Positions 27,678 through 37,442 of a DNA stretch of 64,000 bases are shown here, piece by piece. Location: contig CAWHPS010000075.1 in the NCBI GenBank assembly GCA_963831235.1, positions 1 through 64,000 on the forward strand. The letters are read 5' to 3'. The notes below the pieces were generated by a model, which did not search any database, was not told where the DNA came from, and worked only from the letters and a program-made list of their open reading frames with translations. The translations under genes were made by a program, and so were the position numbers. This DNA is from CAWHPS01 sp963831235 (GTDB lineage: Bacteria; Fibrobacterota; OXYB2-FULL-49-7; JAEUSG01). Each line of letters begins with the position of its first letter. Positions within the stretch are counted from its first letter, which is position 1.

Positions 27678-29453
27678 ATGCATATTCTTGACGGCATCCC
27701 TGTTTCACCCGGTATTTCAATTGGACGACTCCAGATAATCCAGCAGGAAGAACACATAATCCGTGAAGTCCATCTTTCCGGACCTGATAAAATCCGGCGT
27801 GAAATAAAACAGTTCAAGACCGCGCTTAAGCGTACAAAGAAGGAACTTTCATCAATACAGAAAGTACTCAAGAAACATCTCGGAGTTTCCGAGACAGGGA
27901 TTCTTGACGCGCAGATGCATTTATTATCGGATATTTCCATAATCGACAAGACCATCCAGTGTGTTGTAAAAGAAAAGAGGAACGCGGCCTTTATTTTCAA
28001 GCGTACTGTCGAAGAGGCGTTGTCGGCATTGGAATCGGTCAAAGACAAGTATTTGAGCGAACGCACATTTGAAATTCGCGACATATACCACAGGGTCTTA
28101 AACCATCTGCTTGAAGATTTTGCGGACGGCGCTGAATCAATATCCTTTGACGATAAAATGATCCTTGCTGCAAGATCTCTGCCGCCCTATGAGTTCATCC
28201 ATTTTGAGCGCGGAAATATCCTCGGTGTGGCGACAGAGGTGGGCGGTGCGACATCGCACTTTTCCATAATCGCAAGAGCCCTTGATATTCCGGCTGTAGT
28301 CGGGTGCGAAGATCTGATGCAGCATGCAAAGACCGGAAACCGGATAATAATCGACGGTATAAAAGGGAAGGTTATTTTAAACCCCGACCCAGACACGCTC
28401 GAAAAATACGAAAAGATTCGCGCTCGTTTTCTGGAACAGGAACGCCAGCTTCTTGCACTTAAGGATCTGAAGTCCGTAACCGTTGACGGCAAGCTTATTG
28501 ATATAGCGGCTAACATTGAATTGCCTTCTGAAATAACCGCAGTACTTGACCACGGTTGCAGGAACATAGGTCTCTCGCGCACTGAATTTTTATTCATGCT
28601 AAAAAACAAACCCCCTACAGAAGAAGAGCAGTATGTCACATACCGTAATTATCTTGAAAAAATGAAACCGGGTTACGTGATAATCCGAACACTCGACATA
28701 GGCGGCGACAAACTTGCGCTACCCGGGCTTCACGATGTGACCGAGGCCAACCCCGCCATGGGACTTCGCGCAATCAGGCTCTGCCTGGAGGAAAAGGACC
28801 TTTTCAGAACACAGCTTCGCGCCATACTTCGATCCTCAGTCCACGGCAATCTTAAAATCATGTTCCCCATGATATCCTCACTTGAAGAACTCAGGATGAC
28901 GCTTGATTTCTACCGTAAAGTCAAGAAAGAACTTCTGGAAGAACAGGTACCCATTTCGCCATCGATAGATGTGGGCATAATGATAGAGGTCCCTGCCGCG
29001 GCCCTTGCAGCGGAAAGTCTTGCGAAGGAGGTAGATTTCTTCTCAATCGGGACAAATGATCTTGCTCAATTCATGTTAGCAGTGGATCGCGGTAACAAAA
29101 AACTGGCCCATCTTTATGACACGCTACACCCTTCACTTTTACGTATAATAAAACATACTGTCGATGCTGCGCACAGGGCCGGAATATGGGTGGGTGTTTG
29201 CGGAGAAATGGCAGGGGATCCCCTTTCATCACTTATCCTTCTTGGAATGGGCATTGACGAACTCTCAATGAATTCAACGTCTGTCCTTGAAATCAAGAAG
29301 ATTATAAGGTCCATTACTTTCGATGAAATGCGCGCACTTATGGAACAGGTCCTTATGCTTGAAACCTCAAAGCAGATTAGATTATTTTTCCAAAAGGAAT
29401 TCAGGAAAAAAATCCTCCTTTCAAGGAAATTAAAATTTTTGCCATTGCCTTAA
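27678..29453 (+). CDS. ptsI: phosphoenolpyruvate-protein phosphotransferase (EI)
   Basis: A 591-residue enzyme I with the active His194 in GGATSHFSIIARAL, the PEP-binding domain and the conserved VGVCGEMAGDP cysteine near residue 500. There is no GAF domain, so it is the ordinary EI rather than the PtsP type. With HPr and HprK it forms a phosphorelay; no EII components appear in this window. Confidence 0.96.
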   Translation: MHILDGIPVSPGISIGRLQIIQQEEHIIREVHLSGPDKIRREIKQFKTALKRTKKELSSIQKVLKKHLGVSETGILDAQMHLLSDISIIDKTIQCVVKEKRNAAFIFKRTVEEALSALESVKDKYLSERTFEIRDIYHRVLNHLLEDFADGAESISFDDKMILAARSLPPYEFIHFERGNILGVATEVGGATSHFSIIARALDIPAVVGCEDLMQHAKTGNRIIIDGIKGKVILNPDPDTLEKYEKIRARFLEQERQLLALKDLKSVTVDGKLIDIAANIELPSEITAVLDHGCRNIGLSRTEFLFMLKNKPPTEEEQYVTYRNYLEKMKPGYVIIRTLDIGGDKLALPGLHDVTEANPAMGLRAIRLCLEEKDLFRTQLRAILRSSVHGNLKIMFPMISSLEELRMTLDFYRKVKKELLEEQVPISPSIDVGIMIEVPAAALAAESLAKEVDFFSIGTNDLAQFMLAVDRGNKKLAHLYDTLHPSLLRIIKHTVDAAHRAGIWVGVCGEMAGDPLSSLILLGMGIDELSMNSTSVLEIKKIIRSITFDEMRALMEQVLMLETSKQIRLFFQKEFRKKILLSRKLKFLPLP

Positions 29454-29480
29454 TGGCATAATGCAAAAAGATGCAATAAC

Positions 29481-30788
29481 ATGAACTCTCGTAAAATAAA
29501 TATAGGCATCGTGGGCTTGGGTACAGTGGGCCTTGGTACTGCGAAAATCCTTCTTAAGGAACGCGAACGACTCAAAAAACAGACCGGAATCGACTGTGAA
29601 CTTTTGCAGATAGCAGATATCCGCGACAATATTGAAAAATCACTTCCCTCATTTCCAGAAACAGGGTTTGTAAAAGACTATAAACAGCTTGTAACCAATC
29701 CGGAAATAAATATTGTTGTCGAGCTTGTGGGCGGGACTACAATAGCAAAGGATGTAATTTTATCCGCTTTGAAAAACAACAAACATGTTGTGACAGCAAA
29801 CAAAGCGCTTCTTGCGGAAAAAGGAAATGAAATTTTCTCTGTTGCAAAAGAAAATAATGTGGTCGTGGGGTTCGAGGCTACTGTATGCGGAGGCATTCCG
29901 GTTATCCGCGCACTAAAGGAAGGGCTGCCTGCCAACCGTATCCAATCAATTTACGGTATACTTAACGGGACCGCAAATTATATTCTCACCAAAATGCGCA
30001 TTGAAGGACGCGACTTTGCATCAGCCCTGAAAGAAGCCCAGCGCAAGGGCTTTGCGGAACAGGACCCCACTTATGACATCGAAGGAGTTGATTCAGCCAA
30101 CAAACTCGCCATACTTGCGTCGCTTGCTTTCGGTAAATTCTTTTCGTGGCGTGATGTGCATATTGAAGGCATAACAGGCATAACAGATCTTGATATAAAA
30201 TACGCAGATGACATGGGTTTTTACATAAAGCTTCTCGCGCTTGCCCGCATGACAGACAAAAACATACCCTACCTTTCGGTTGCCCCAACACTGATTCCCA
30301 AAAACACAATACTTGCAGGGGTCAACCACGAATATAACGGTGTGGTCATACAGGGCGATTCAACCGGCCACGTTCTTTTTACCGGCAAAGGGGCAGGTGG
30401 AGCGCCCACGGGTTCAGCGGTTGTAAGCGATATACTTCATATAGGTATGTATGGTTCGCTAGAAAAGGATTATTGCGATTTTGTAAAGGATAGCGTGCAT
30501 GGAGAAGTCCTGCCCATAGATCGTTTTGAGGCAGAGTTCTACATTAGGCTAAAGGCACACGATCGTCCGGGCGTTATGTCAAAGGTTTCCGGTATTTTTG
30601 GAAACGAAAACATAAGCATAGGCGGTCTTATGCAGAAAGAGAACACCAGAGATGGCGACGCAATAGTCGTCATGCGCACACATAAAACAACGTTCAGTTC
30701 GATTAGGAATGCGATACAGCAGGTAAACGCGCTCGACATTATTACTGAAAAAGCCGTTCCTGTCAGGATTATAACTCAAATCATCTAA
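29481..30788 (+). CDS. hom: homoserine dehydrogenase
   Basis: A 435-residue protein with the N-terminal NAD(P) motif GIVGLGTVGLGT, the catalytic domain (GILNGTANYILTKM; FAEQDPTYDIEGVD) and a C-terminal ACT domain (about 355-435; HDRPGVMSKVSGIF) for threonine feedback. It reduces aspartate semialdehyde to homoserine. It is followed 24 bases later by aspartate kinase, so the first and third steps of the aspartate pathway are co-transcribed, apparently as an extension of the PTS operon. Confidence 0.95.
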   Translation: MNSRKINIGIVGLGTVGLGTAKILLKERERLKKQTGIDCELLQIADIRDNIEKSLPSFPETGFVKDYKQLVTNPEINIVVELVGGTTIAKDVILSALKNNKHVVTANKALLAEKGNEIFSVAKENNVVVGFEATVCGGIPVIRALKEGLPANRIQSIYGILNGTANYILTKMRIEGRDFASALKEAQRKGFAEQDPTYDIEGVDSANKLAILASLAFGKFFSWRDVHIEGITGITDLDIKYADDMGFYIKLLALARMTDKNIPYLSVAPTLIPKNTILAGVNHEYNGVVIQGDSTGHVLFTGKGAGGAPTGSAVVSDILHIGMYGSLEKDYCDFVKDSVHGEVLPIDRFEAEFYIRLKAHDRPGVMSKVSGIFGNENISIGGLMQKENTRDGDAIVVMRTHKTTFSSIRNAIQQVNALDIITEKAVPVRIITQII

Positions 30789-30812
30789 AGATAACAAAAG
30801 GAGAGTGACTGT

Positions 30813-32033
30813 TTGAAACTCATTGTACAAAAATACGGCGGGTCCTCTGTTGCCACTTCAGAGAAGATTAGAAAAATCGCCGATAAGGTAAAAAGAAGGG
30901 TGGACAGCGGCTACAAACTTGTGGTTGTCCTTTCCGCAATGGGAAAGACCACGGACAATCTTATCGCCCTTTCAGAAGAGATTACAAAAAACCCGTCAGC
31001 CCGTGAAATGGACATGCTCCTTTCAACCGGCGAGCAGGTGACAATCGCGCTTTTTTCAATAGCCCTTCTTGAGCTTGGGGTAAAAGCCGTGTCCTTAACC
31101 GGTCAGCAGGCGGGCATAGTGACTGATTCAGTGCACCGCAAAGCCAAAATTGTTTCAATAGATTCAGCGCGGCTGTTCCATGAATTTGAAACACAGGATG
31201 TGGTGGTGGTGGCCGGTTTCCAGGGCGTAAACGAGGAGAACGACATATCCACTCTCGGACGCGGCGGTTCAGACCTTTCAGCAGTTGCAATTGCCGCAGC
31301 GCTCAAAACCGAATGTTGTGAAATTTATACTGATGTTGACGGTGTATTCACAACAGATCCAAGGGTGGAACCAAAAGCCAAACATATTCCTGAAATAAGC
31401 TTTGATGAAATGCTCGAACTCGCGAGTTCGGGTTCCAAGGTAATGCAGGCCCGTTCAATAGAGTGCGGCAAAAAATACAACATGCCCATATGGGTCAAAA
31501 ACACATTCAGCGATGATCCCAATAACGGTACGCTTATAAAAGAGGAGAACGAAAAAATGGAAAAAGTAATCATACGAGGAATTGCTCTTGACAAAAAAGA
31601 GGCGAAGGTGACATTCAAAGCCGTACCGGACAAACCAGGCGTTGCTGCAAAGATTTTTACGGCCATCGGCGATAAAAGCATCAATGTCGATATGATTGTC
31701 CAGAACAGCAGCAGCCACGGCAATACGGATGTTTCGTTCACTGCGCCAAAAGAGGACCTGTCTGTAATGATGGTTACAGCAAAGGAAATTTCATCAGTTA
31801 TCGGATCAGGAGAGGTTGATATAAATCCGTCCATTGCCAAGGTCTCTGTGGTGGGAATAGGCATGCGCAGCCATGCAGGAGTTGCAAGCAAGATGTTCAA
31901 GGTACTTGCTGACAACAACATTAATATTGATATGATCACAACATCTGAAATAAAAATATCGGTTGTTGTCCACGAAAAGGACGGTGAAAAAGCGGTTCGC
32001 GCCCTACATGATGCGTTTGAACTGGACAAGTAA
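30813..32033 (+). CDS. lysC: aspartate kinase
   Basis: The start is TTG at 30813 with AAAAGGAGA upstream. The 406-residue protein has the kinase motif KYGGSSVA at residues 7-14, TLGRGGSDLSAVA, and two C-terminal ACT domains (about 265-406), the usual monofunctional feedback-inhibited form. It phosphorylates aspartate for the Lys/Met/Thr branch. Confidence 0.95.
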   Translation: MKLIVQKYGGSSVATSEKIRKIADKVKRRVDSGYKLVVVLSAMGKTTDNLIALSEEITKNPSAREMDMLLSTGEQVTIALFSIALLELGVKAVSLTGQQAGIVTDSVHRKAKIVSIDSARLFHEFETQDVVVVAGFQGVNEENDISTLGRGGSDLSAVAIAAALKTECCEIYTDVDGVFTTDPRVEPKAKHIPEISFDEMLELASSGSKVMQARSIECGKKYNMPIWVKNTFSDDPNNGTLIKEENEKMEKVIIRGIALDKKEAKVTFKAVPDKPGVAAKIFTAIGDKSINVDMIVQNSSSHGNTDVSFTAPKEDLSVMMVTAKEISSVIGSGEVDINPSIAKVSVVGIGMRSHAGVASKMFKVLADNNINIDMITTSEIKISVVVHEKDGEKAVRALHDAFELDK

Positions 32034-32058
32034 AATAAAAAAGTTTCGATCCATTCTC

Positions 32059-32086
32059 TTGACTTGAACCGTTGTGTTGTGATAAT
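32059..32086 (+). promoter_or_regulatory. candidate sigma-70 promoter
   Basis: TTGACT (32059-32064) and GATAAT (32081-32086) each match consensus at five of six positions, with a 16-base spacer. It lies 25 bases after lysC and would drive the 33-residue membrane peptide and perhaps the sensor kinase behind it. Confidence 0.45.
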
Positions 32087-32166
32087 TTAAGTGTATCACA
32101 TCAAAACACGGAAACCGGATGATTTTACGCAACGATTCCCCCTGTAATTTGTAAGGAGAAAAAAGT

Positions 32167-32268
32167 ATGGCACGATTAAAAAATATTGCTATATTCGGTG
32201 TAATCATTGCCGCACTGGCCGCCATTTTTTATGCCATTTATAAAAAATTCCTGAGTAAAAACAACTGA
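32167..32268 (+). CDS. 33-residue single-span membrane peptide
   Basis: A short frame with ATG at 32167 preceded by a strong TAAGGAGA site. The product opens MARLKNIAIFGVII and continues with a hydrophobic run (about residues 8-24), then a basic/polar end YKKFLSKNN. The shape is a small inner-membrane peptide with positively charged flanks at both ends. It has a candidate promoter about 80 bases upstream and sits 29 bases before the sensor kinase start codon. I do not recognise a family. Regulation or assembly of the neighbouring membrane kinase is a guess from position. Confidence 0.6.
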   Translation: MARLKNIAIFGVIIAALAAIFYAIYKKFLSKNN

Positions 32269-32297
32269 TCCTGATTTAATTAATAAGGAGTTTAATC

Positions 32298-34928
32298 ATG
32301 ACACTACGAAATAAAACGCTTTTTTTAATAAGCCTTACACTGATTATTTTAATTGTTATCCTATACTCCATATCAAGGACCATTCTACATAGAGGGTTCA
32401 ATAAAGTAGAGAAAGATCTCAATATCGGGTTTGCAACGGTTGAAGATGCAAACACACGGCGCAATGTATCACGGGTCGTTGATGCCCTTCACCAGAAGAT
32501 AGAAAATCTCTCAACCAAAGCCTCCGACTGGGCTCAATGGGATGATACATACAAATTTGTACTGGACCACAACAAGGCCTATGCTGAGTCAAACCTCGAA
32601 CCAAGCTCTGTTCTCAACCTTAAAATCAACTACCTGCTTATCCACAACCTTAAAGGCGAGTTAGTGGCAGGTGTAGGGCTTGACCTTGATAAAGGTGAAT
32701 CAACACCTTTATCAGAAGGCATAAAAGAGCTCCTTAAACCCGGCTCCACTCTTCTTAAACCTGATTCCGAGAGCGATGTTAAAGCAGGTATTGTTCTTCT
32801 TAAGGAATGTCCTTTGTTAATTGTTTCCATGCCCATTTTAAAAAGTGACGGCACAGGTCCTATTCACGGCACAATAATTTTTGCCAGGTATCTGGATAAT
32901 GTTGAATACGATAATCTTTCCTCGCTGACCCATCTTACGCTGCAACATAACCGGATGGATGTTACTGAAATGCCTGATGATTTCGTGCAGGCCCAAAAGA
33001 CCTTTTCGGAAAACTCCCCCATATTCGTTAAAGCACTTGACCAGGAAACAATATCAGGTTATACTGAAATACCGGATATATTCGGCAAGCCGGCGATTGT
33101 GCTCCGCATCGATGTACCCCGCGATATTCACAAGCAGGGACAGGAAACAGTGACGGAAATCAGGGCTAGCGGCAGGGTAACACTGTTATCCATGGTAATC
33201 TCGATTATAATTTCCGGTGTAATTCTAGGAATTGTAATTCTTATTATTCTGGAGAAATTCGTACTTTCAAGAATCGGACGGCTAAGTACCAAAACAGTGG
33301 AAATCGGAAGGACAGGTGATTTCAAATCAAGGGTCGAGGAAGATGGTAAGGACGAAATATACAGCCTGTCATCATCAATCAACAAGATGCTCGGTGCACT
33401 TTCAGACACGCATAAAGAAATTGAATCACGAAATGCTGAAATGCGGCTTCTCATGAACACTATTCCTGCTGGAATACTCTCCCTTGACGAGAACTTCCAT
33501 ATCAATCCGGAATATTCTCTTTCAGCGCAAACTCTTCTTTCAAATGCTGATCTTAAAGGCAGGTCTTTTGCGGAAGCGCTTGGATTCACAGGAAAACGCA
33601 AAGATGATGGGGACAAGCTTTTTGATTACCTAGACATGGTCCGCAAAGAATTGGCATCCGAATCAACTCTTGCTGAGCTCAATCCCTTTGATGAAATAAA
33701 GATGGCCGAAGCCCCAAACGAAAAATGGCTGCGCACCCGCTTCTTTCTTATCCGTCGGGGGCAAGACCTTGTTCCGCACATCCTTGTGGTTATCGAAGAC
33801 ATCACACAACAGAAGACACTCGCACAGGAGGTCGACAAGTCCCACAAGGAAAACCTTCAGCTCAAGGCAATTGCCGAAGATCCGGATCTATTCAGGGAGT
33901 TCCTTGTTGAAACAAAAGCAATATTAAGCAAAATGGAAACGATTGCATCAACGCTATCAACTGAAACAGAAGACTCTTCCCCTGTTCACGAAATTTTCAG
34001 AGGAGTGCACACTATTAAAGGTGTATCAGGAAGCTTTGGTCTGTTCCAGGTTGCAGAGCTTGCCGGTGAAATCGAAGACAACTTGGATATTCTACGGAAT
34101 AAAACCAGGCTTGCACCTGAAGAAATTGAAAAAACAAGAGAATCAATTAAAAAACTCAATGAATCGTTCAATGAAATTGTTGAGAGCGCTAAAAAGATTA
34201 TCGGTCAGGACCTTGATTCCGGTTCAGGAATATTCCTGCGAATACCACTTGATGAATTAAAACGATATATAAAAGATATTCGCGAAATGCAAATTGATGA
34301 AAGCATCAAGGATCGGATGATTACCAAGATAAGGGATGAAATCCTTGCGCGCCTCAAGAATCTCACCACTGTTACAGCCCGAAAAGGTCTTGCCCGCTCG
34401 GTTAAAATCATACCAGGACTCATTGATAGACTAGGCAAGAACATTCGTTTCAATTTCGAAGGGGAGGACACGCCGATTGATTGTGAAATTGCTCAGGAGC
34501 TTAATACTCCACTCGTTCATCTTATCCGCAATGCGTGCGATCATGGCATTGAAAGTCCGGAAGTAAGGGCGGAAAAAGGCAAGCCGGAAGAAGGTGTGAT
34601 AAAACTTTCCGTGTCCCGTGAAAACAATCTGCTTAAACTTTCGATTTCCGACGATGGTAAAGGGCTTGATCCCGAGCAGCTAAAACAGAGTGCCCTTGCA
34701 AAAGGCATCATCACGGATGATGAACTCCGGCATCTGACGCGCGAGCGGGCATTTGCCCTTATTTTCAGGCCCGGTTTCTCGACAAATGAAACCGTAAACG
34801 AGGTATCCGGCCGAGGAGTTGGGATGGATGCTGTTCTTTGTTCAGTGCGGGATAAACTTAAAGGTGCCATCGAGGTTGAATCCAAAGTAGGAACAGGCAC
34901 GCAATTTACCATGAATATTCCGGTCTGA
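32298..34928 (+). CDS. membrane sensor with CHASE4, HAMP, PAS-like, HPt and CheA-type ATPase domains
   Basis: The 876-residue protein has membrane helices at about 8-30 and 296-318 flanking a periplasmic CHASE4 domain (WAQWDDTYKFV at about 80). HAMP (about 318-370), a PAS-like segment (about 380-505) and an HPt domain with phosphoacceptor H571 in HTIKG follow. Then comes a CheA-style ATPase: N-box HLIRNACDHGIESP near 742, G1 DDGKGLDP near 784 and G2 GRGVGMD near 838. The C-terminal CheW-like domain of CheA is missing and no receiver domain is attached, so the phosphate must pass to a separate regulator. AAGGAG precedes the start. No methyl-accepting or CheY gene is adjacent. Confidence 0.88.
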   Translation: MTLRNKTLFLISLTLIILIVILYSISRTILHRGFNKVEKDLNIGFATVEDANTRRNVSRVVDALHQKIENLSTKASDWAQWDDTYKFVLDHNKAYAESNLEPSSVLNLKINYLLIHNLKGELVAGVGLDLDKGESTPLSEGIKELLKPGSTLLKPDSESDVKAGIVLLKECPLLIVSMPILKSDGTGPIHGTIIFARYLDNVEYDNLSSLTHLTLQHNRMDVTEMPDDFVQAQKTFSENSPIFVKALDQETISGYTEIPDIFGKPAIVLRIDVPRDIHKQGQETVTEIRASGRVTLLSMVISIIISGVILGIVILIILEKFVLSRIGRLSTKTVEIGRTGDFKSRVEEDGKDEIYSLSSSINKMLGALSDTHKEIESRNAEMRLLMNTIPAGILSLDENFHINPEYSLSAQTLLSNADLKGRSFAEALGFTGKRKDDGDKLFDYLDMVRKELASESTLAELNPFDEIKMAEAPNEKWLRTRFFLIRRGQDLVPHILVVIEDITQQKTLAQEVDKSHKENLQLKAIAEDPDLFREFLVETKAILSKMETIASTLSTETEDSSPVHEIFRGVHTIKGVSGSFGLFQVAELAGEIEDNLDILRNKTRLAPEEIEKTRESIKKLNESFNEIVESAKKIIGQDLDSGSGIFLRIPLDELKRYIKDIREMQIDESIKDRMITKIRDEILARLKNLTTVTARKGLARSVKIIPGLIDRLGKNIRFNFEGEDTPIDCEIAQELNTPLVHLIRNACDHGIESPEVRAEKGKPEEGVIKLSVSRENNLLKLSISDDGKGLDPEQLKQSALAKGIITDDELRHLTRERAFALIFRPGFSTNETVNEVSGRGVGMDAVLCSVRDKLKGAIEVESKVGTGTQFTMNIPV

Positions 34929-35052
34929 TAGAATATCGGCCTTATTTTTTTAAATGAAGTTTTTGGCGCTAATAAAAAAGATCCGTTATTTAAACAGAAA
35001 CTCATGAATTGAGAATTTGTATATTATATCCATAATCACAAGGAGGCTAAAA

Positions 35053-35589
35053 TTGAATGTACGATTGTTTCCAGCTATAATAACATTATTGTTTTCAATT
35101 TCCTTTTCCCAATCATTCCTTTATATTGTTCGTGGAAGCGGATCAATAGATTCAATTGACATTGATGGTATTTCAAAAATCACCTTTTCCGCTTCGGAAA
35201 TGATAATCAGCGGAGCATCCAAAACAATTCCGCTCTCAGATATCAACCTGCTCTTGTTCGCGGATTCTTCGATCCCTGTTCCGAATAGAATCGAAGACCA
35301 GGTGAACTGTCCAACCCTCGACAAAACTGAGATATCGCCGAATCCATTCAACCCGTCCGTGCACATAAAATTCAATCTGCTTGGAGAGGGTCATACGGAT
35401 GTTACGGTAATATCCTCAAGAGGTGAAAGAGTGGCTCAACTAATTAATAAAAAACTGTCTGCCGGATATTATGATTTTGTCTGGGATGGGAATACTGAAA
35501 CCGGGACACGGGCCGCTTCCGGGACATATATTTTCCGAATCTCAATCAACCATAAAAATATCTGCAAACGTGCAATTATGATCAGATAA
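35053..35589 (+). CDS. small secreted protein with type IX-like C-terminal sorting domain
   Basis: The start is TTG at 35053: AAGGAGG lies eight bases upstream and it yields a clean signal peptide (NVRLFPAIITLLFSISFSQS); a longer frame from 35017 lacks a site. The 178-residue product has a short region with a twice-repeated I-x-x-I-x-F-like motif (IDGISKITFSAS, then LSDINLLLF). The last 80 residues form a sorting domain (SPNPFNPS; VISSRGERVAQL; GYYDFVWDGN; SGTYIFRI; AIMIR). Almost half of the mature protein is thus a secretion signal. The N-terminal motif recurs in the next gene. Confidence 0.72.
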   Translation: MNVRLFPAIITLLFSISFSQSFLYIVRGSGSIDSIDIDGISKITFSASEMIISGASKTIPLSDINLLLFADSSIPVPNRIEDQVNCPTLDKTEISPNPFNPSVHIKFNLLGEGHTDVTVISSRGERVAQLINKKLSAGYYDFVWDGNTETGTRAASGTYIFRISINHKNICKRAIMIR

Positions 35590-35602
35590 AACCGGAGAAA
35601 AA

Positions 35603-37384
35603 ATGAAAACCAACCTTACGAGACTTATAATATCATTCTTTATATTTGTCCCGCTTTATGCAAAAACCATGGTGGTCTTTAATCAGGGAGCTCTTAAGAT
35701 AAAACCTCTATCTTCCATAGATAGCGGCAAGATAGTATCTCCATCATCAAATGCATTGCTTTCCTTTTTTTCCGGCGCGTCTTCTTCAGAAACTTCTTTG
35801 AGCACCATAGACAGTATACGTTTCTATGATGCGGCTTTAAGCCTCACTCCCGAAATGCTCTATAATGGCACTTTTGCGGAGAGGGTATGGACAAACACTG
35901 AAAAGACAGAGCTTACCCTGGATTTAAGAAATATCAATTCAGGATTCAATGGGACATTGGAAACCGATGCGCTTGATCTGCTTGATCAATATGGTTCTGG
36001 GGTTGCGCCGGATATCACTATTCTTAACCTGGCAACATACGCAATAGCGGATACCCCTGTGGGGACATCAATAAAAATGAGTTACAAGACAGGGAATTCC
36101 TTTTTTTCCGACAGTGGGTGGTCGGACTGGGTTCAGGCGCCTGGTCTTAATGTGGAATTGGGTAATATCGGTAAACGATATTTTAAATTAAGATTTGTTC
36201 TTGAAACCTCGTCTAAAACCATGCTGCCAAAACTCAATGGGATCACAATATGCGTTAACTATTCCAAAACAACATCTAATTCAAAAGCCATTACGGTTTC
36301 TCAATTTTCAAATGAAAAGATAATAAAAGGGGCATATCAATTCGGGTGGGAAACACGGGACCAGGCAAAGATTGTTGAATTCATAAATAAAACAAAACTT
36401 GATTCCATTGCCGCAACAAAAACTGATGAATTTGACAAATTTCTTTTAATTATGGATTGGGTCGCGAAACGACAAAATGTTTTCAATAATCCCAATTGGA
36501 GCCCATATCCATGGAATATTGATTCAGTTTATAGATCAGATGGATCCATTAAAGGTAATTGCCAGTCTTATGCTGAGGTACTGATAACAGCATTGACTGG
36601 ATTGGGGTATTATGCGCGCCATTGGTCAATTCAAGGACTTCATTATAATGGCCATGAAGTGGTTGAAGCATGGTCAAACAAGCTCAAGAAATGGGTTTAC
36701 CTTGATCCTTCCCTTGATACTTATTACCAAAACAAGGCTACAAAAGAGCCCCTTTCGATCCTTGAGATGCACAATATTTATGTTCACTTCTTATTTAAGC
36801 CGGGTGAAGACCTCCTTATGCCCATGGATCTACAGAATGCCAGGTTTAACAATGAACTGGGGGGGAGGTGCGCACCGGAAATAAAAGTAGTTGACAAGTG
36901 GTATCATTATGGGAGCGGCCCTGATTATTCATGGAATGCGTGCAGTCAACACGGCTATACAACGTGCGGTTTCATGAGGCTTACTGAACGAAACAACTTC
37001 CATTCACAATACGCCCCTTTCTTTCCATACTTCACTCAGGGCATAGAAAATTTCAATTGGTACCACAATTGGATGGATGAATATACACCTCCTTATGGCA
37101 CACAAATCACCAATTTCAGCGGAAGGACCCGTGATTTCTGGTATTCGCTTAATCAGGCAAGCATCAAGGCAAAAAGGAGCGGGGAAACAACAATTCTTCT
37201 TGAGTTCGGTCAATCGCAGCCATTCTTCAGTATATATATGATTTCCATTGATGGCGCTGTGGCAGTAGAGAATGGTTCCACCTACTCATGGACAATCCAT
37301 AGCAACGAGAACACCATTACTGTTACACCTGAAGACAGATGGGGTACACAAGGGCTTGCAAGCACCTTGAAAATAATTTACTAA
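35603..37384 (+). CDS. secreted transglutaminase-like cysteine protein
   Basis: The 593-residue product has a signal peptide ending near LYAKT and a leader region resembling the previous gene (VVFNQGALKIKPLSSIDS; STIDSIRFYD). A middle beta-rich part is followed by a transglutaminase-like core: Cys in GNCQSYAEVLITALTGLGY, His in HYNGHEVVEAW and Asp in WVYLDPSLD. Such domains act as proteases, amidases or cross-linkers. No C-terminal sorting domain is seen; the end looks like a beta-sandwich. The 14-base gap from the sorting-domain protein suggests one transcript and perhaps a surface pair. Confidence 0.78.
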   Translation: MKTNLTRLIISFFIFVPLYAKTMVVFNQGALKIKPLSSIDSGKIVSPSSNALLSFFSGASSSETSLSTIDSIRFYDAALSLTPEMLYNGTFAERVWTNTEKTELTLDLRNINSGFNGTLETDALDLLDQYGSGVAPDITILNLATYAIADTPVGTSIKMSYKTGNSFFSDSGWSDWVQAPGLNVELGNIGKRYFKLRFVLETSSKTMLPKLNGITICVNYSKTTSNSKAITVSQFSNEKIIKGAYQFGWETRDQAKIVEFINKTKLDSIAATKTDEFDKFLLIMDWVAKRQNVFNNPNWSPYPWNIDSVYRSDGSIKGNCQSYAEVLITALTGLGYYARHWSIQGLHYNGHEVVEAWSNKLKKWVYLDPSLDTYYQNKATKEPLSILEMHNIYVHFLFKPGEDLLMPMDLQNARFNNELGGRCAPEIKVVDKWYHYGSGPDYSWNACSQHGYTTCGFMRLTERNNFHSQYAPFFPYFTQGIENFNWYHNWMDEYTPPYGTQITNFSGRTRDFWYSLNQASIKAKRSGETTILLEFGQSQPFFSIYMISIDGAVAVENGSTYSWTIHSNENTITVTPEDRWGTQGLASTLKIIY

Positions 37385-37442
37385 TTCATGGCCTGAAATT
37401 ATTGCAAGACAATGTTGAAAGACGTAAATTGGTTGTGCATTC

